Shown here one piece after another: positions 27,621 to 36,431 of a stretch of DNA of 64,000 nt. The DNA comes from WLWS01 sp965243105 (GTDB lineage Bacteria > Pseudomonadota > Gammaproteobacteria > Eutrophobiales > Eutrophobiaceae). Under the pieces are notes generated by a model that saw nothing but the letters and a program-made list of their open reading frames with translations, had not been told where the DNA came from and ran no database searches. The number at the start of each line of letters is the position of its first letter. The stretch's first letter is position 1. The stretch lies in NCBI GenBank assembly GCA_965243105.1, contig CBDEUC010000003.1:434001-498000 (forward strand), in the 5' to 3' direction. The position numbers and the translations under genes are program-made.

Positions 27621-28144
27621 TTCTTTTTCTTCTCTGCTTTATCGGCTTCACCGGGCAGCAGGTCCAGCTGGCTCTCCTTTAATTCCGGTGGTAGTTCATG
27701 CTCAAGACGTTCGATTTCTTCAAGGAAGGCACGAACATCTTCAAAACTGTGGTACACGGATGCAAACCGCACGTAGGCAACCTGGTCCATGGCACGTAAC
27801 TCTTCCATGACCCAGTCGCCAATCTTTCTCGCCTTGACTTCCCGTTCACCAATCGCACGTAACTTGTGTTCAATGTGTGAAACCGCGAGTTCCACCCGGT
27901 CCATTTCCACCGGGCGCTTTTCCAGCGCACGCATGATACCTGCGCGTAGCTTGTCTTCGCTGAATTGCTCGCGGCGGCTGTCTGACTTGATGATGCGGGG
28001 ATAGTTGAGTTCGGCGGACTCATAGGAGGTAAAGCGCTCGCTGCACTCGGTGCATTCACGACGGCGTCGAATCTGATCGCCCTCACCCACCAGGCGGGAA
28101 TCAATCACTTTTGTGTCCATGCATGAACAAAATGGGCAACGCAT
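27617..28144 (-). CDS. nrdR: Transcriptional repressor NrdR
   Basis: 175 residues (typically 150-170). N-terminal zinc ribbon MRCPFCSCMDTKVIDSR with RRRRECTECSERFTSYE, followed by an ATP-cone (LNYPRIIKSDSRREQFSEDKL to VYHSFEDVRAF). Represses ribonucleotide reductase genes when dATP is bound. An extra C-terminal tail rich in Glu and Lys ends in AEKKKN. It is coupled to ribD by overlap. Confidence 0.97.
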   Translation of the reverse strand: MRCPFCSCMDTKVIDSRLVGEGDQIRRRRECTECSERFTSYESAELNYPRIIKSDSRREQFSEDKLRAGIMRALEKRPVEMDRVELAVSHIEHKLRAIGEREVKARKIGDWVMEELRAMDQVAYVRFASVYHSFEDVRAFLEEIERLEHELPPELKESQLDLLPGEADKAEKKKN

Positions 28145-28183
28145 CTCATTTACCTTTCAAATTACACACGGTAATAATAACAG

Positions 28184-28208
28184 AAGGGGGCGCTAAGGCC
28201 CCCTTTTT
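28184..28208 (-). terminator. Hairpin terminator between glyA and nrdR
   Basis: AAGGGGGC (28184-28191) pairs perfectly with GCCCCCTT (28198-28205) across a six-base loop. Downstream of glyA on its strand the hairpin is followed by TTCTGTTATTATT, a modest U-rich tract; on the plus strand it is followed by TTTTG. It probably ends the glyA transcript or reduces read-through into nrdR. Confidence 0.7.
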
Positions 28209-28234
28209 GTTAAAGATTTTACGACTACTTCGAG

Positions 28235-29491
28235 TTAACTTTCGTACATCGGGAACTGGCTGCAAAGCTCGCTCACCTGTGCTCTTACGCTGTCGAGTAC
28301 GCTTTCGTCTCCCATGTTTTCGATGACATCGCAAATAAGGTTGGCGACCTGCTTTGCCTCGGCCTCGGCAAATCCACGCGTGGTGATCGACGGCGTACCG
28401 ATTCGAATGCCACTGGTCACGAAAGGCGATTGCGGATCGTTGGGAACCGCATTCTTGTTCACCGTGATGTGTGCTCTTCCAAGAGCGGCATCAAGATCCT
28501 TGCCGGTGATTCCCTTTTCAATAAGGTCAACAAGAAAGAGATGGTTGTCGGTGCCGCCGGAGACGATCTTGACTCCCCTCTCGATAAAAGCATTGGCCAT
28601 GGTCTGGGCGTTGACCTTTACCTGTTGCTGGTATTCCTTGAAGTCATCCTGCATGGCTTCCTTGAAAGCAACAGCCTTACCGGCAATGACATGCATCAGC
28701 GGCCCACCCTGGTATGCCGGGAAAACCATGAAATTAACTTTCTTTTCAATTTCTTCGTTGGCCTTGCCCATGATCAAACCCGAACGCGGCCCACGCAGTG
28801 TCTTGTGAGTCGTGGTGGTTGTCACGTCAGCAATCTGTACCGGGCTTGGATAAAGTCCGGTGGCAACCAGGCCGGCGACGTGGGCAATATCAGCAACCAT
28901 GTAGGCACCCACCTTGTCGGCAATATCGCGGAATCGTTGCCAGTCAAGCACGCGGGAATAAGCTGAGAAGCCGGTCATGATCAGTTTTGGCTTGTGCTCA
29001 AGTGCCAGTCGTTCAGCTTCATCATAATCAATTTCACCGGTCTCGGGATGAAGCCCGTATTGCACGGCGTTGTAAATGCGGCCGCTGACGTTAACGGATG
29101 CGCCATGGGTCAGGTGACCACCGTGAGCCAGGCTCATGCCCATGACCGTGTCACCGGGGTTGATCAAGGCCAGGTAAACGGCACCGTTGGCCTGGGAACC
29201 GGAATGGGGCTGCACGTTGGCGAAATCTGCGCCAAAGAGTTCCTTGGCCCGGTCTATGGCGAGCTGCTCAACCACGTCCACATGTTCGCATCCACCGTAG
29301 TAACGTTTGCCCGGATAACCTTCTGCGTACTTGTTTGTCAGCACGGAGCCCTGTGCTTCCAGCACGCGTGGGCTAACGTTATTTTCCGAAGCGATAAGTT
29401 CGATATGGTCTTCCTGGCGCTGTCGTTCCAGTTCCATTGCCTGGGACAACTCGTCATCAAAGCCCGCGATACGCGTATCTTTAGTAAACAT
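28235..29491 (-). CDS. glyA: Serine hydroxymethyltransferase
   Basis: 418 residues from ATG 29491 (MFTKDTRIAG), with AGAGG eight bases upstream; in-frame codons before this do not resemble the family. PLP enzyme converting serine and tetrahydrofolate into glycine and methylene-THF. The cofactor lysine is in VTTTTHKTLRGPRSG; also IELIASENNVSPRVLEAQGS, NKYAEGYPGKRYYGG and VQPHSGSQANGAVYLA. A glyA-nrdR-rib order is common in this class. A hairpin terminator separates it from nrdR. Confidence 0.98.
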   Translation of the reverse strand: MFTKDTRIAGFDDELSQAMELERQRQEDHIELIASENNVSPRVLEAQGSVLTNKYAEGYPGKRYYGGCEHVDVVEQLAIDRAKELFGADFANVQPHSGSQANGAVYLALINPGDTVMGMSLAHGGHLTHGASVNVSGRIYNAVQYGLHPETGEIDYDEAERLALEHKPKLIMTGFSAYSRVLDWQRFRDIADKVGAYMVADIAHVAGLVATGLYPSPVQIADVTTTTTHKTLRGPRSGLIMGKANEEIEKKVNFMVFPAYQGGPLMHVIAGKAVAFKEAMQDDFKEYQQQVKVNAQTMANAFIERGVKIVSGGTDNHLFLVDLIEKGITGKDLDAALGRAHITVNKNAVPNDPQSPFVTSGIRIGTPSITTRGFAEAEAKQVANLICDVIENMGDESVLDSVRAQVSELCSQFPMYES

Positions 29492-29525
29492 ATTAAATGC
29501 CTCTAGGAGTTTAATTTGATGTGAA

Positions 29526-29640
29526 TGAAGGGGAATCACCTTCGGGGTATCTGGCAGTGCACACGGCTAGACCGCTCCATACATCGTGTTCGCCAGGATT
29601 CAAAATCCCGCGCAGATTAGCAGATTACCTGCGCTAATGC
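29526..29640 (-). promoter_or_regulatory. glyA leader with inverted repeats
   Basis: The 275-base gap between divergent glyA and cyaA holds no gene. On the glyA side are a hairpin GAAGG/CCTTC (29527-29531 with 29539-29543) within its likely leader and GCGCAG/CTGCGC arms around 29612-29636. Their function is unknown. On the cyaA side an A/T-rich stretch (29710-29745) probably contains its promoter. Confidence 0.3.
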
Positions 29641-29766
29641 ATGCCTGAACTTTACCCAAAAACTGAAGATTTTCATGAATTTGTCGATATACAGGGGGTG
29701 ATTCATCACGTTTGCAGGATAAATAAAGTTTAGTTTTATTAGGTAGATACAGGGACTCATTAAGAA

Positions 29767-32601
29767 ATGGCAGAAACCCAGCCCATACTCGGCAATGTCA
29801 GCCAGCTAAGAGATGCTTTTTTAAAGGTAAATCGCATGCGTCTCGCCCGCACGATGGAATTTCTCAGTTCGGAACAGGCGCACCTGATAGAAATGCTGCC
29901 CCTGCTGTTTCATATCAATCACCCGGATTTACCTGGCTATGTCAGTGACACAACCGCCAGGGGTATCACCCAGTATTCGCCCGGCTATGCCGCGCTGAAA
30001 GCGGTAAAGACCCTGTTTCCCTCGGTCAAGCTGGAGCGCCGGGCGCAACACCAGATGGATATCTACTCGCTGTTTTGCATGGGCAGCAGCGGCACCATCG
30101 CCTATACGAACAAGAGTGATTTCGACATCTGGCTGGTGCATAGGCCTGGACTGTCCAGGGAAAAAGTTGAAGAACTGGCTGAAAAAGCGCGCCTGGTTGA
30201 AAACTGGGCCATGAGCATGCGGCTCGAAGTGCATTTTTTTATAATGGACCCGGAGGATTTCAGGGAAGGTAAACACGACAGCCTGTCCTCCGAGAGCAGC
30301 GGCTCCGCCCAGCACTATCTCCTGCTTGATGAATTTTATCGCTCCAGCCTTCTGCTCGCCGGACGCTACCCGGTGTGGTGGCTGGTACCACCGGAAGAGG
30401 AATCTAACTACGAGGATTACATCGCTTCGTTACTGGACAGGCGCCTGGTGGATGAACGTGACGTGGTTGACTTTGGCGGCCTGGCAAATATTCCTGCCGA
30501 TGAATTTTTTGGTGCCGCCGTGTGGCAGCTCTACAAGGGCATTGGCTCTCCCTTCAAGTCGGTAATGAAGTTACTCCTCATGGAAGTCTATGCCAGCGAG
30601 TTTCCACAGATAGAACTGCTTGGCCTCTGGTTCAAGCGCAGCATCTACCAGGGTAATCGAAACTTCATCGACATTGACCCCTACCTGATCATGTACAGGA
30701 AGATAGAGACCTATCTCTGTACCCGCATGGACAGTAAGCGGCTTGATCTTTTTCGCAAGTGCTTTTACTTCAAGATCAATATTCGCCTGAGTCGAAAAGT
30801 AAAGCAGGACAATATCGACTGGCGCCGGGAACATATGCAGGAGCTGGTGAAAGACTGGGGTTGGGACGAAGAAAAGTTGCTCATGCTGGATGAGCGTGAC
30901 AGCTGGCGCATTACACATGTCATGGCGGAGCGACGCCTGCTCATCGACACCCTCACTTCCAGCTACCGGTTCCTGTCCCAGTTTGCACGAAGACAAACTG
31001 AAGTCTCCCGCCTGAGCCAGGCCGAACTCAACATGCTGGGCAGGAAACTTTACGCGGCATTTGAACGCAAAAGTGGCAAGATCGATATTATCAACCGCGG
31101 TATCGCGCCCGACATCATTGAACAGGAACTCTCCTTTTACCATGTTCGGAAAAAAGACGCGCCGGATAGCTGGTTGCTTTACCAGGGCAAGATAAAAAGC
31201 GAGGGCACCAACGACAAGAAACCCCTCAAGCGTACCGGCAGCATGATCGAATTACTGACCTGGTGTCATTTCAACAAGATTATCGGTCCCTCTACCGCAC
31301 TGTCGCTGCATTCACCGGAACACGACATGACAGTGAGAGAGCTAAAGGATATTTATGACTCGCTGGAAAAACTCTTTCCCGGGGGAGACCTGCCTTACAA
31401 TGACTTCCAGGACCTTGGACAGCCTGCAAGGATCAACACAGCCTGCCTGTTTGTTAACACCGGTTTGAATTCCACCCCCGCGGCCAACAGCAAGGACAGC
31501 TACCTTTCAAGTAGTCGAAGCGATGCGCTCAGTTACGGTGCATTACATGAAAACCTGGCCCAGTCCTTTGACCTCGTGTTGACCACGAGCTGGGAAGAAA
31601 TTCTGATTTTTCACTACAGCGGGATCGATGGACTGTTTCAGTGCCTGTCTGAGTACATGCGCTGGGCACCGCTGAAATCACGCATGTTACCGCCGGCCAT
31701 CAATGTTTTCAGTTTTGGATCGACCTATGCCAGGGACATTGCAAATCGAATCGAGGAGCTATTCAGTTCGATTCAAAACACTTACTACTGTCATGCTGCC
31801 GGCGAATACATTCGCTACGTGCTGATGATCGAGAATAATTACTTTATGTGTGATTATCACCATGACAGCCTGCGCTACCGAAAACTCAGCGGCTACCGCA
31901 AGCTGGTGAATGATCTTGGCCAGGCGCGTGACACCTTCAGCCCGGTGGTCTTTGACCGCTACACCAGCTGGGAAACCCCGCTGGCACACATTTATCGAGT
32001 CAATCGCAACGGCATCATCCAGATGTTCTTCCAGTCACATGGCAAGAAGGTCACGATCTACATCATTGACGAGAAAGGCGCGCTGTTTATTCAACAATTA
32101 CCTTTCCATGACAGCCAGTCCCTGATTAATCATTTCATGCTGTTTTTTCGCGCGACCATCAAGCATCGTAATATCATTTGCATGGACGCCAATGGTGCTG
32201 AAGAAGATTTTCCCATGGAGTTTTACCAGCTTAAAAAAGCTGACCAGCAAAACTACCACCTCACCAATATTGAAATAGTGCCCGGTATGAACAAGCGAAA
32301 CTTTTTCAATATACAGGTGATGGGAAGCCTTGAGGAAGATAATCGCACTACCCTCGCTATTTATTGCGAAGACCAGGAATTTTCTTCGCTGGAGTATGGC
32401 AATGACCTGTTTCGTGCCGTGGCCAACCACGTGTTAAAGGGGCGTGCCAGCGGGCAAAGCTATCCCATCTACATTACTGACATCGACCTGAGTCGCAGCC
32501 TGCTTTACGACCCGGAAATTGACAGCCTGCAAACGATCCATTTCCTCAAGTACAAGAAACGTATCGAGGACAGGCTGAACGAAGCGCTGGCTGAGCTCTA
32601 A
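29767..32601 (+). CDS. cyaA: Class I adenylate cyclase
   Basis: 944 residues, longer than the E. coli enzyme (848). Makes cAMP from ATP, the effector of CRP. The N-terminal catalytic domain has the nucleotidyltransferase-like motif GSSGTIAYTNKSDFDIW (107-122) with metal-binding Asp118 and Asp120, preceded by QHQMDIYSLFCMG. The regulatory C-terminal half follows. The glucose-PTS regulatory histidine of enteric enzymes cannot be judged by eye. It lies divergent from glyA; the DUF815 ATPase gene follows after a gap containing a structured repeat. Confidence 0.96.
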   Translation: MAETQPILGNVSQLRDAFLKVNRMRLARTMEFLSSEQAHLIEMLPLLFHINHPDLPGYVSDTTARGITQYSPGYAALKAVKTLFPSVKLERRAQHQMDIYSLFCMGSSGTIAYTNKSDFDIWLVHRPGLSREKVEELAEKARLVENWAMSMRLEVHFFIMDPEDFREGKHDSLSSESSGSAQHYLLLDEFYRSSLLLAGRYPVWWLVPPEEESNYEDYIASLLDRRLVDERDVVDFGGLANIPADEFFGAAVWQLYKGIGSPFKSVMKLLLMEVYASEFPQIELLGLWFKRSIYQGNRNFIDIDPYLIMYRKIETYLCTRMDSKRLDLFRKCFYFKINIRLSRKVKQDNIDWRREHMQELVKDWGWDEEKLLMLDERDSWRITHVMAERRLLIDTLTSSYRFLSQFARRQTEVSRLSQAELNMLGRKLYAAFERKSGKIDIINRGIAPDIIEQELSFYHVRKKDAPDSWLLYQGKIKSEGTNDKKPLKRTGSMIELLTWCHFNKIIGPSTALSLHSPEHDMTVRELKDIYDSLEKLFPGGDLPYNDFQDLGQPARINTACLFVNTGLNSTPAANSKDSYLSSSRSDALSYGALHENLAQSFDLVLTTSWEEILIFHYSGIDGLFQCLSEYMRWAPLKSRMLPPAINVFSFGSTYARDIANRIEELFSSIQNTYYCHAAGEYIRYVLMIENNYFMCDYHHDSLRYRKLSGYRKLVNDLGQARDTFSPVVFDRYTSWETPLAHIYRVNRNGIIQMFFQSHGKKVTIYIIDEKGALFIQQLPFHDSQSLINHFMLFFRATIKHRNIICMDANGAEEDFPMEFYQLKKADQQNYHLTNIEIVPGMNKRNFFNIQVMGSLEEDNRTTLAIYCEDQEFSSLEYGNDLFRAVANHVLKGRASGQSYPIYITDIDLSRSLLYDPEIDSLQTIHFLKYKKRIEDRLNEALAEL

Positions 32602-32609
32602 TGCCATCA

Positions 32610-32676
32610 AATGTCATCCCCGCGTAGGCGGAGTAGTGCGGCAAGGATGCCGCGTTTACGAAACTAAGGAAGTAAA
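32610..32676 (+). repeat. Dispersed structured repeat, copy 2
   Basis: A CCGC-GTAG-GCGG hairpin (32620-32631), then GCGGC-AAGGAT-GCCGC (32638-32653), then GTTTACGAAACTAA (32654-32667). The corresponding stem in copy 1 (16468-16483) is GGTAC/GTACC, so the base pairs changed together while loop and tail were kept. Located just after the cyaA stop. Confidence 0.6.
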
Positions 32677-32747
32677 TCTATCAGCAAGGGAATAAAATCA
32701 ACTCGCTGACCATTAACGTTCATCCGATTCCTGTATAATCCCCGCGC

Positions 32748-33620
32748 ATGACGGACATGGACACATTTTTTCAACGCGCCGCCGAGCTGCTGGACAGGCT
32801 GGAACAACGCTTGCTGGCACCGCAGTCAGAGTTAGAGCTGAACGACGCGGTGGCCAATCGCTGGCGAAATGAAAACGGTCAACTTCGACTGCAGCCGGTG
32901 AGAAAACTCAGCGGAATTCGTCTTGATGACCTGCAGTGTCTTGACAGGCAAATCGAGGCCATCAGGAGAAACACGGAGCAATTCGTCAACGGCCTGCCGG
33001 CCAACAATGTCCTGCTGTGGGGACCAAGGGGCACCGGTAAGTCCTCCCTGATCAAGGCCACGCTGAATGAATATGCGGACAGGGGCCTGCGGCTGATCGA
33101 GGTGGAGAAGCATCACCTGGTGGACCTGCCGGATATCGCTGAATTACTCCATGGCGAAGAAGGCTACTTCATTATTTATTGCGATGACCTATCCTTTGAG
33201 TCCAACGATCCCAGCTACAAGGCTCTCAAGGTCATACTGGATGGCAGCGTGAGTGACACACCGGACAACATACTTATTTACGCAACCTCCAACCGACGTC
33301 ACCTGATGCCGGAATACATGAGTGACAACCAGCAAAGCAAGATGGTAGAAGGTGAACTTCACCTGAGCGAGGCCATTGAAGAAAAGATCTCCCTGTCCGA
33401 GCGCTTTGGTGTCTGGCTATCCTTTCACCCCTTTAACCAGGAACAGTACCTCAGCATCGTCGACCACTGGATTGACAAGCTCACCGGTGGAGAAGAGGAA
33501 GCGGAAGTAATGCACAAGGCCGCGTTGAAATGGGCCCTTGAGCACGGTTCACGCAGTGGTCGCGTGGCATGGCAATTCGCCCGGGACTGGACCGGGCGCA
33601 AGGGTCTTTCAAAGCTGTAG
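32748..33620 (+). CDS. DUF815-family AAA-type ATPase
   Basis: 290 residues. Walker A GPRGTGKSS (92-100) after LRPVRKLSGIRLDDL-type lead and NNVLLWG; a Walker B-like FIIYCDDLSFE; sensor-like ILIYATSNRRHLMPE; and late ISLSERFGVWLSFHPFNQEQYL. This is the pattern of DUF815 ATPases, a widespread family of unknown role related to the AAA+ superfamily. It is a single gene between cyaA and a convergent lipoprotein gene, so context gives little help. It has no signal peptide and is probably cytoplasmic. Confidence 0.88.
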   Translation: MTDMDTFFQRAAELLDRLEQRLLAPQSELELNDAVANRWRNENGQLRLQPVRKLSGIRLDDLQCLDRQIEAIRRNTEQFVNGLPANNVLLWGPRGTGKSSLIKATLNEYADRGLRLIEVEKHHLVDLPDIAELLHGEEGYFIIYCDDLSFESNDPSYKALKVILDGSVSDTPDNILIYATSNRRHLMPEYMSDNQQSKMVEGELHLSEAIEEKISLSERFGVWLSFHPFNQEQYLSIVDHWIDKLTGGEEEAEVMHKAALKWALEHGSRSGRVAWQFARDWTGRKGLSKL

Positions 33621-33643
33621 CGTTCGACCGGTCTCGACCGACA

Positions 33644-33991
33644 CTACTCGTCAATCTTGTGCAGCCCCTGCTGCCTGACATCAGAGCAATAGAGATGAGA
33701 CTTTGACACCCATTCCTTTGATTTACACATTTCCCTGAAATCGGATTTACATTCCCGGTATGCCTTTTTCCAGCCACTGGCATACTCTTCGTCATCAAGC
33801 TGGCGATCAGTATCTTTTTTAAAGAAGTGAACAATGGAGCCGCCCGCCACGAATCCACTGTGGCAGCCATCATAGTATCCTTCCTGGTAAGCCTTGCTCT
33901 GATCCCTGACCCTGTCCATGTCAGGTTTTAACACGACGCTTGAGCATGCTGACAACAACATGCACAGCGTTAACATCAATAATCTTTTCAT
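33644..33991 (-). CDS. Small cysteine-rich lipoprotein of unknown function
   Basis: 115 residues. Signal peptide with lipobox LLSAC (Cys16). The mature part has AYQEGYYDGCHSGFVAGGS, GWKKAYRECKSDFREMC and LYCSDV, so several cysteines may form disulfides in the periplasm; the GYYDGCxSG pattern recurs in small proteobacterial lipoproteins, but I cannot name the family. Its ATG overlaps the stop of the exported serine protease (TAATG), suggesting the two are made and used together, perhaps with the lipoprotein as partner or inhibitor (inference). Confidence 0.75.
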   Translation of the reverse strand: MKRLLMLTLCMLLSACSSVVLKPDMDRVRDQSKAYQEGYYDGCHSGFVAGGSIVHFFKKDTDRQLDDEEYASGWKKAYRECKSDFREMCKSKEWVSKSHLYCSDVRQQGLHKIDE

Positions 33992-34821
33992 TACTCTTTA
34001 CTGGTTCGTTGTTCTTTCCTGGCTCTTGATGCCGCCAGTTCCCTGTTCAGCGCATCCTGGAATGCACCCTCGATGGCAATCGCAAAATTCTTGTGCCTTC
34101 TCGAATCAAACGGTTGACCCGCCTTGCCATAGACACCGGCATCATAATAGTCGCGTTTTGTTAATCCGCTGATATTTACACCAAGCAGCTGCAGTGTATC
34201 ACCCGACGGACAAAATAGCGGTGAACCCGACGAACCATCCTTGGAATCACAGTCATGGATGAGCAGGCCACTGTCCAGCTTTTGCCTGAGTCTGCAGTTT
34301 CCTGCAAGCAGGCGATCCCTCGGCTTATCAAAATGAAAACCCGGCATAACGAGTTTCGATGAACAACTTTGCAGGCGCGGCCCGGGCGTGATGGCTTTAC
34401 AATTATCGACCAGCGGCACATAGATTCGAAAAATAGACCAGTCATGCTCGTCCTTGCCAACCTGCTCCAGTTCATCGTAGCCGCTGGCCACGAGTTTCAG
34501 CTCCTGCCATGAAATAGGCTCGGTTGGTTCAGTGCTAAAGTAAAACTGGCCAAGCCCGCGCAGGTGTCCCTTGCGCCAGCGCTTGTGCGGCACATCTTCC
34601 CAGTAATAGGCCGCGTGTCCGGCAGAAATCACCACGTCACAGTTGGCCCCGGTTAACAGGCCGCTGACAAAGGCTTCCCCCTGGATTCGAATCATGCCCG
34701 ACTGGCGCAGGGCCGCCGGGGTCTCTTCACTTTCCAGTTCGCGGTCGTCCGGACCCATGACATAGGCCCAGGTTAGCGGCACCAGCAGCATCAACAGGCA
34801 AAAAAACCAAGCTTTTTTCAT
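33991..34821 (-). CDS. Exported trypsin-like serine protease
   Basis: 276 residues from ATG 34821 (MKKAWFFCLLMLL), which begins a classical signal peptide; the frame is open further upstream without family similarity and into the tpiA start region. Chymotrypsin-fold triad: His69 in VVISAGHAAYYW, Asp127 in DEHDWSIFRI and Ser198 in DGSSGSPLF. Several cysteines (61, 141, 153, 176, 191, 204) could form disulfides. Substrate is unknown. Overlaps the small lipoprotein gene by one base (TAATG) and is divergent from tpiA. Confidence 0.82.
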   Translation of the reverse strand: MKKAWFFCLLMLLVPLTWAYVMGPDDRELESEETPAALRQSGMIRIQGEAFVSGLLTGANCDVVISAGHAAYYWEDVPHKRWRKGHLRGLGQFYFSTEPTEPISWQELKLVASGYDELEQVGKDEHDWSIFRIYVPLVDNCKAITPGPRLQSCSSKLVMPGFHFDKPRDRLLAGNCRLRQKLDSGLLIHDCDSKDGSSGSPLFCPSGDTLQLLGVNISGLTKRDYYDAGVYGKAGQPFDSRRHKNFAIAIEGAFQDALNRELAASRARKEQRTSKE

Positions 34822-35004
34822 AAATTTCAACAATATATCTAATTCAGTACCGGGTCCCGGGGTAGAATCCGTCAAGACAACACCCCTGCCGGCACTTGAG
34901 CGCAGGTAATTAAGCCCTTTGACAGCAGGAAAACCCAACAATTTCTGGAATTTTATACATAATTCTGTAAGCTTTGCGCCCTTTCGAGCTATTGCAAGGG
35001 CCCT

Positions 35005-35763
35005 ATGAGTGATCGTCAGCCGCTGGTCGCGGCAAACTGGAAAATGAACGGCAGCCTGGCCAGCATGAAACCACTGGTGGACAACATTATCAGTGGGCTG
35101 AAGGGGCAAAACGGACTTGAAGCCGCCATCTGTGCACCTTATATATACCTGGCGGAGTTAAACCAGCGCCTGCAGGGCAGCGGAATCGCCACGGGAGCCC
35201 AGAATGTGTCGGAACACGAATCCGGTGCCTACACCGGGGAAATTTCCACCGGTATGCTTAATGACTTTGACTGTCACTATGTGATCGTCGGGCACTCGGA
35301 AAGACGCAGCCTGTACGGAGAATCCGATGAACTCGTGGCAGAGAAATTCTGCCGAGTACAGGCCGCGGCGATGGTGCCCATACTGTGTCTCGGGGAGCAA
35401 TTGTCCGAGCGTGAAAATGGGACCACCGAGGAAGTCATCGCCAGGCAGCTCGACGCCGTGGTCAACAAGGCGGGCATTGATGCATTCAGGCAGGCGGTCA
35501 TTGCCTACGAGCCGGTCTGGGCCATTGGTACAGGGCTCACGGCAACACCGGAACAGGCACAGGAAGCGCACGCGTTTATCAGGGCGCGACTGGCTGAACA
35601 GGACGAAGATATAGCGAATGACTTGAGGTTGTTATACGGAGGCAGTGTAAAACCGGATAACGCCAAAGAACTTTTTTCAATGGCAGATGTGGATGGCGGC
35701 CTGATTGGCGGCGCTTCACTCAAGGCAGAGGATTTCCTCGCCATCTGCATGGCAACAGGGTAA
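35005..35763 (+). CDS. tpiA: Triosephosphate isomerase
   Basis: 252 residues. Interconverts dihydroxyacetone phosphate and glyceraldehyde 3-phosphate. Catalytic residues visible: Lys13 in AANWKMNG, His97 in VGHSERR, Glu169 in AYEPVWAIGTG; the flexible loop follows. secG begins ten bases after the stop and a tRNA-Leu gene follows, a gammaproteobacterial order. Confidence 0.98.
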   Translation: MSDRQPLVAANWKMNGSLASMKPLVDNIISGLKGQNGLEAAICAPYIYLAELNQRLQGSGIATGAQNVSEHESGAYTGEISTGMLNDFDCHYVIVGHSERRSLYGESDELVAEKFCRVQAAAMVPILCLGEQLSERENGTTEEVIARQLDAVVNKAGIDAFRQAVIAYEPVWAIGTGLTATPEQAQEAHAFIRARLAEQDEDIANDLRLLYGGSVKPDNAKELFSMADVDGGLIGGASLKAEDFLAICMATG

Positions 35764-35773
35764 CAAGAGAAAC

Positions 35774-36217
35774 ATGGAAAATTTACAGACAATTTTACTG
35801 GTCGCCCAGGTACTGATCGCCGCCTCGCTGATCGGTCTCATCCTGATCCAGCACGGCAAGGGTGCGGACGCCGGTGCGGCTTTCGGTAGTGGCGCTTCTT
35901 CTACTGTGTTTGGATCACAGGGTTCAACCAGCTTCCTGACAAAGGCGACAGCCATCCTTGCATTCCTGTTTCTCGCCAACAGTCTCAGCCTGGCATTTAT
36001 CGCCAGCAAGAGAATGTCTGCCCAGGAAAGCCTGATGATGGGTGCACCTGCCGCAGTAGAGCAGCAGCAGGAAAGCGGAGAAATGGAAGTACCCGTGGGT
36101 GAAATGGATTTATCAGACATCATGGATGAAGACAGCTCTGTACCGGCCATGCCGGAAACAGGTGACGAAGTTCCCTCGATGCCTGTATCAGATGTACCCG
36201 AGCTGCCAACAGAGTAA
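35774..36217 (+). CDS. secG: Protein-export membrane protein SecG
   Basis: 147 residues from ATG 35774 (MENLQTILLVAQV). Two membrane helices (about 4-25 and 55-75) around HGKGADAGAAFGSGASSTVFGSQGSTSF, the SecG loop. A long acidic C-terminal tail of about 65 residues (rich in Glu, Asp, Met and Pro) goes beyond the core found in E. coli. Part of the SecYEG translocon. It is probably co-transcribed with tpiA. Confidence 0.95.
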   Translation: MENLQTILLVAQVLIAASLIGLILIQHGKGADAGAAFGSGASSTVFGSQGSTSFLTKATAILAFLFLANSLSLAFIASKRMSAQESLMMGAPAAVEQQQESGEMEVPVGEMDLSDIMDEDSSVPAMPETGDEVPSMPVSDVPELPTE

Positions 36218-36230
36218 AATCAAGACAATT

Positions 36231-36315
36231 GCCGATGTGGTGGAATTGGTAGACACGCTATCTTGAGGGGGTAGTGCCTAGCGGCGTGCCGGTTCGACTC
36301 CGGCCATCGGCACCA
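36231..36315 (+). tRNA. tRNA-Leu (anticodon GAG)
   Basis: 85 bases including the encoded CCA. Acceptor GCCGATG (36231-36237) pairs with CATCGGC (36305-36311). The anticodon stem CTATC/GGTAG encloses the loop TTGAGGG, with GAG at 36265-36267. A long variable arm is present, as expected of a class II leucine tRNA, and GGTTCGACTCC forms the T-arm. A T-run (36317-36323) follows the CCA. Confidence 0.96.
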
Positions 36316-36316
36316 A

Positions 36317-36350
36317 TTTTTTTAACAATGTCCCGGCCTTTCAAGGCCAT
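36317..36350 (+). other. T-run and hairpin after tRNA-Leu
   Basis: Seven Ts (36317-36323) directly after the tRNA, then GGCCTT-TC-AAGGCC (36335-36348). The T-run precedes the hairpin, so this is not a standard intrinsic terminator; the tRNA structure itself followed by Ts may cause termination. Confidence 0.3.
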
Positions 36351-36431
36351 GCGGCCCCGGGAATTGCACCAGGCAAGCACGTAAACTGTATCTTCCTGCA
36401 GTTCATTTCCGTGTCTAAGGATAGGTAAATT

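Noticed and set aside
29698..29709. GTGATTCATCAC palindrome upstream of cyaA as a CRP site
   Set aside because: CRP sites have six bases between TGTGA and TCACA; here only four separate GTGA and TCAC, and the outer T/A are missing.
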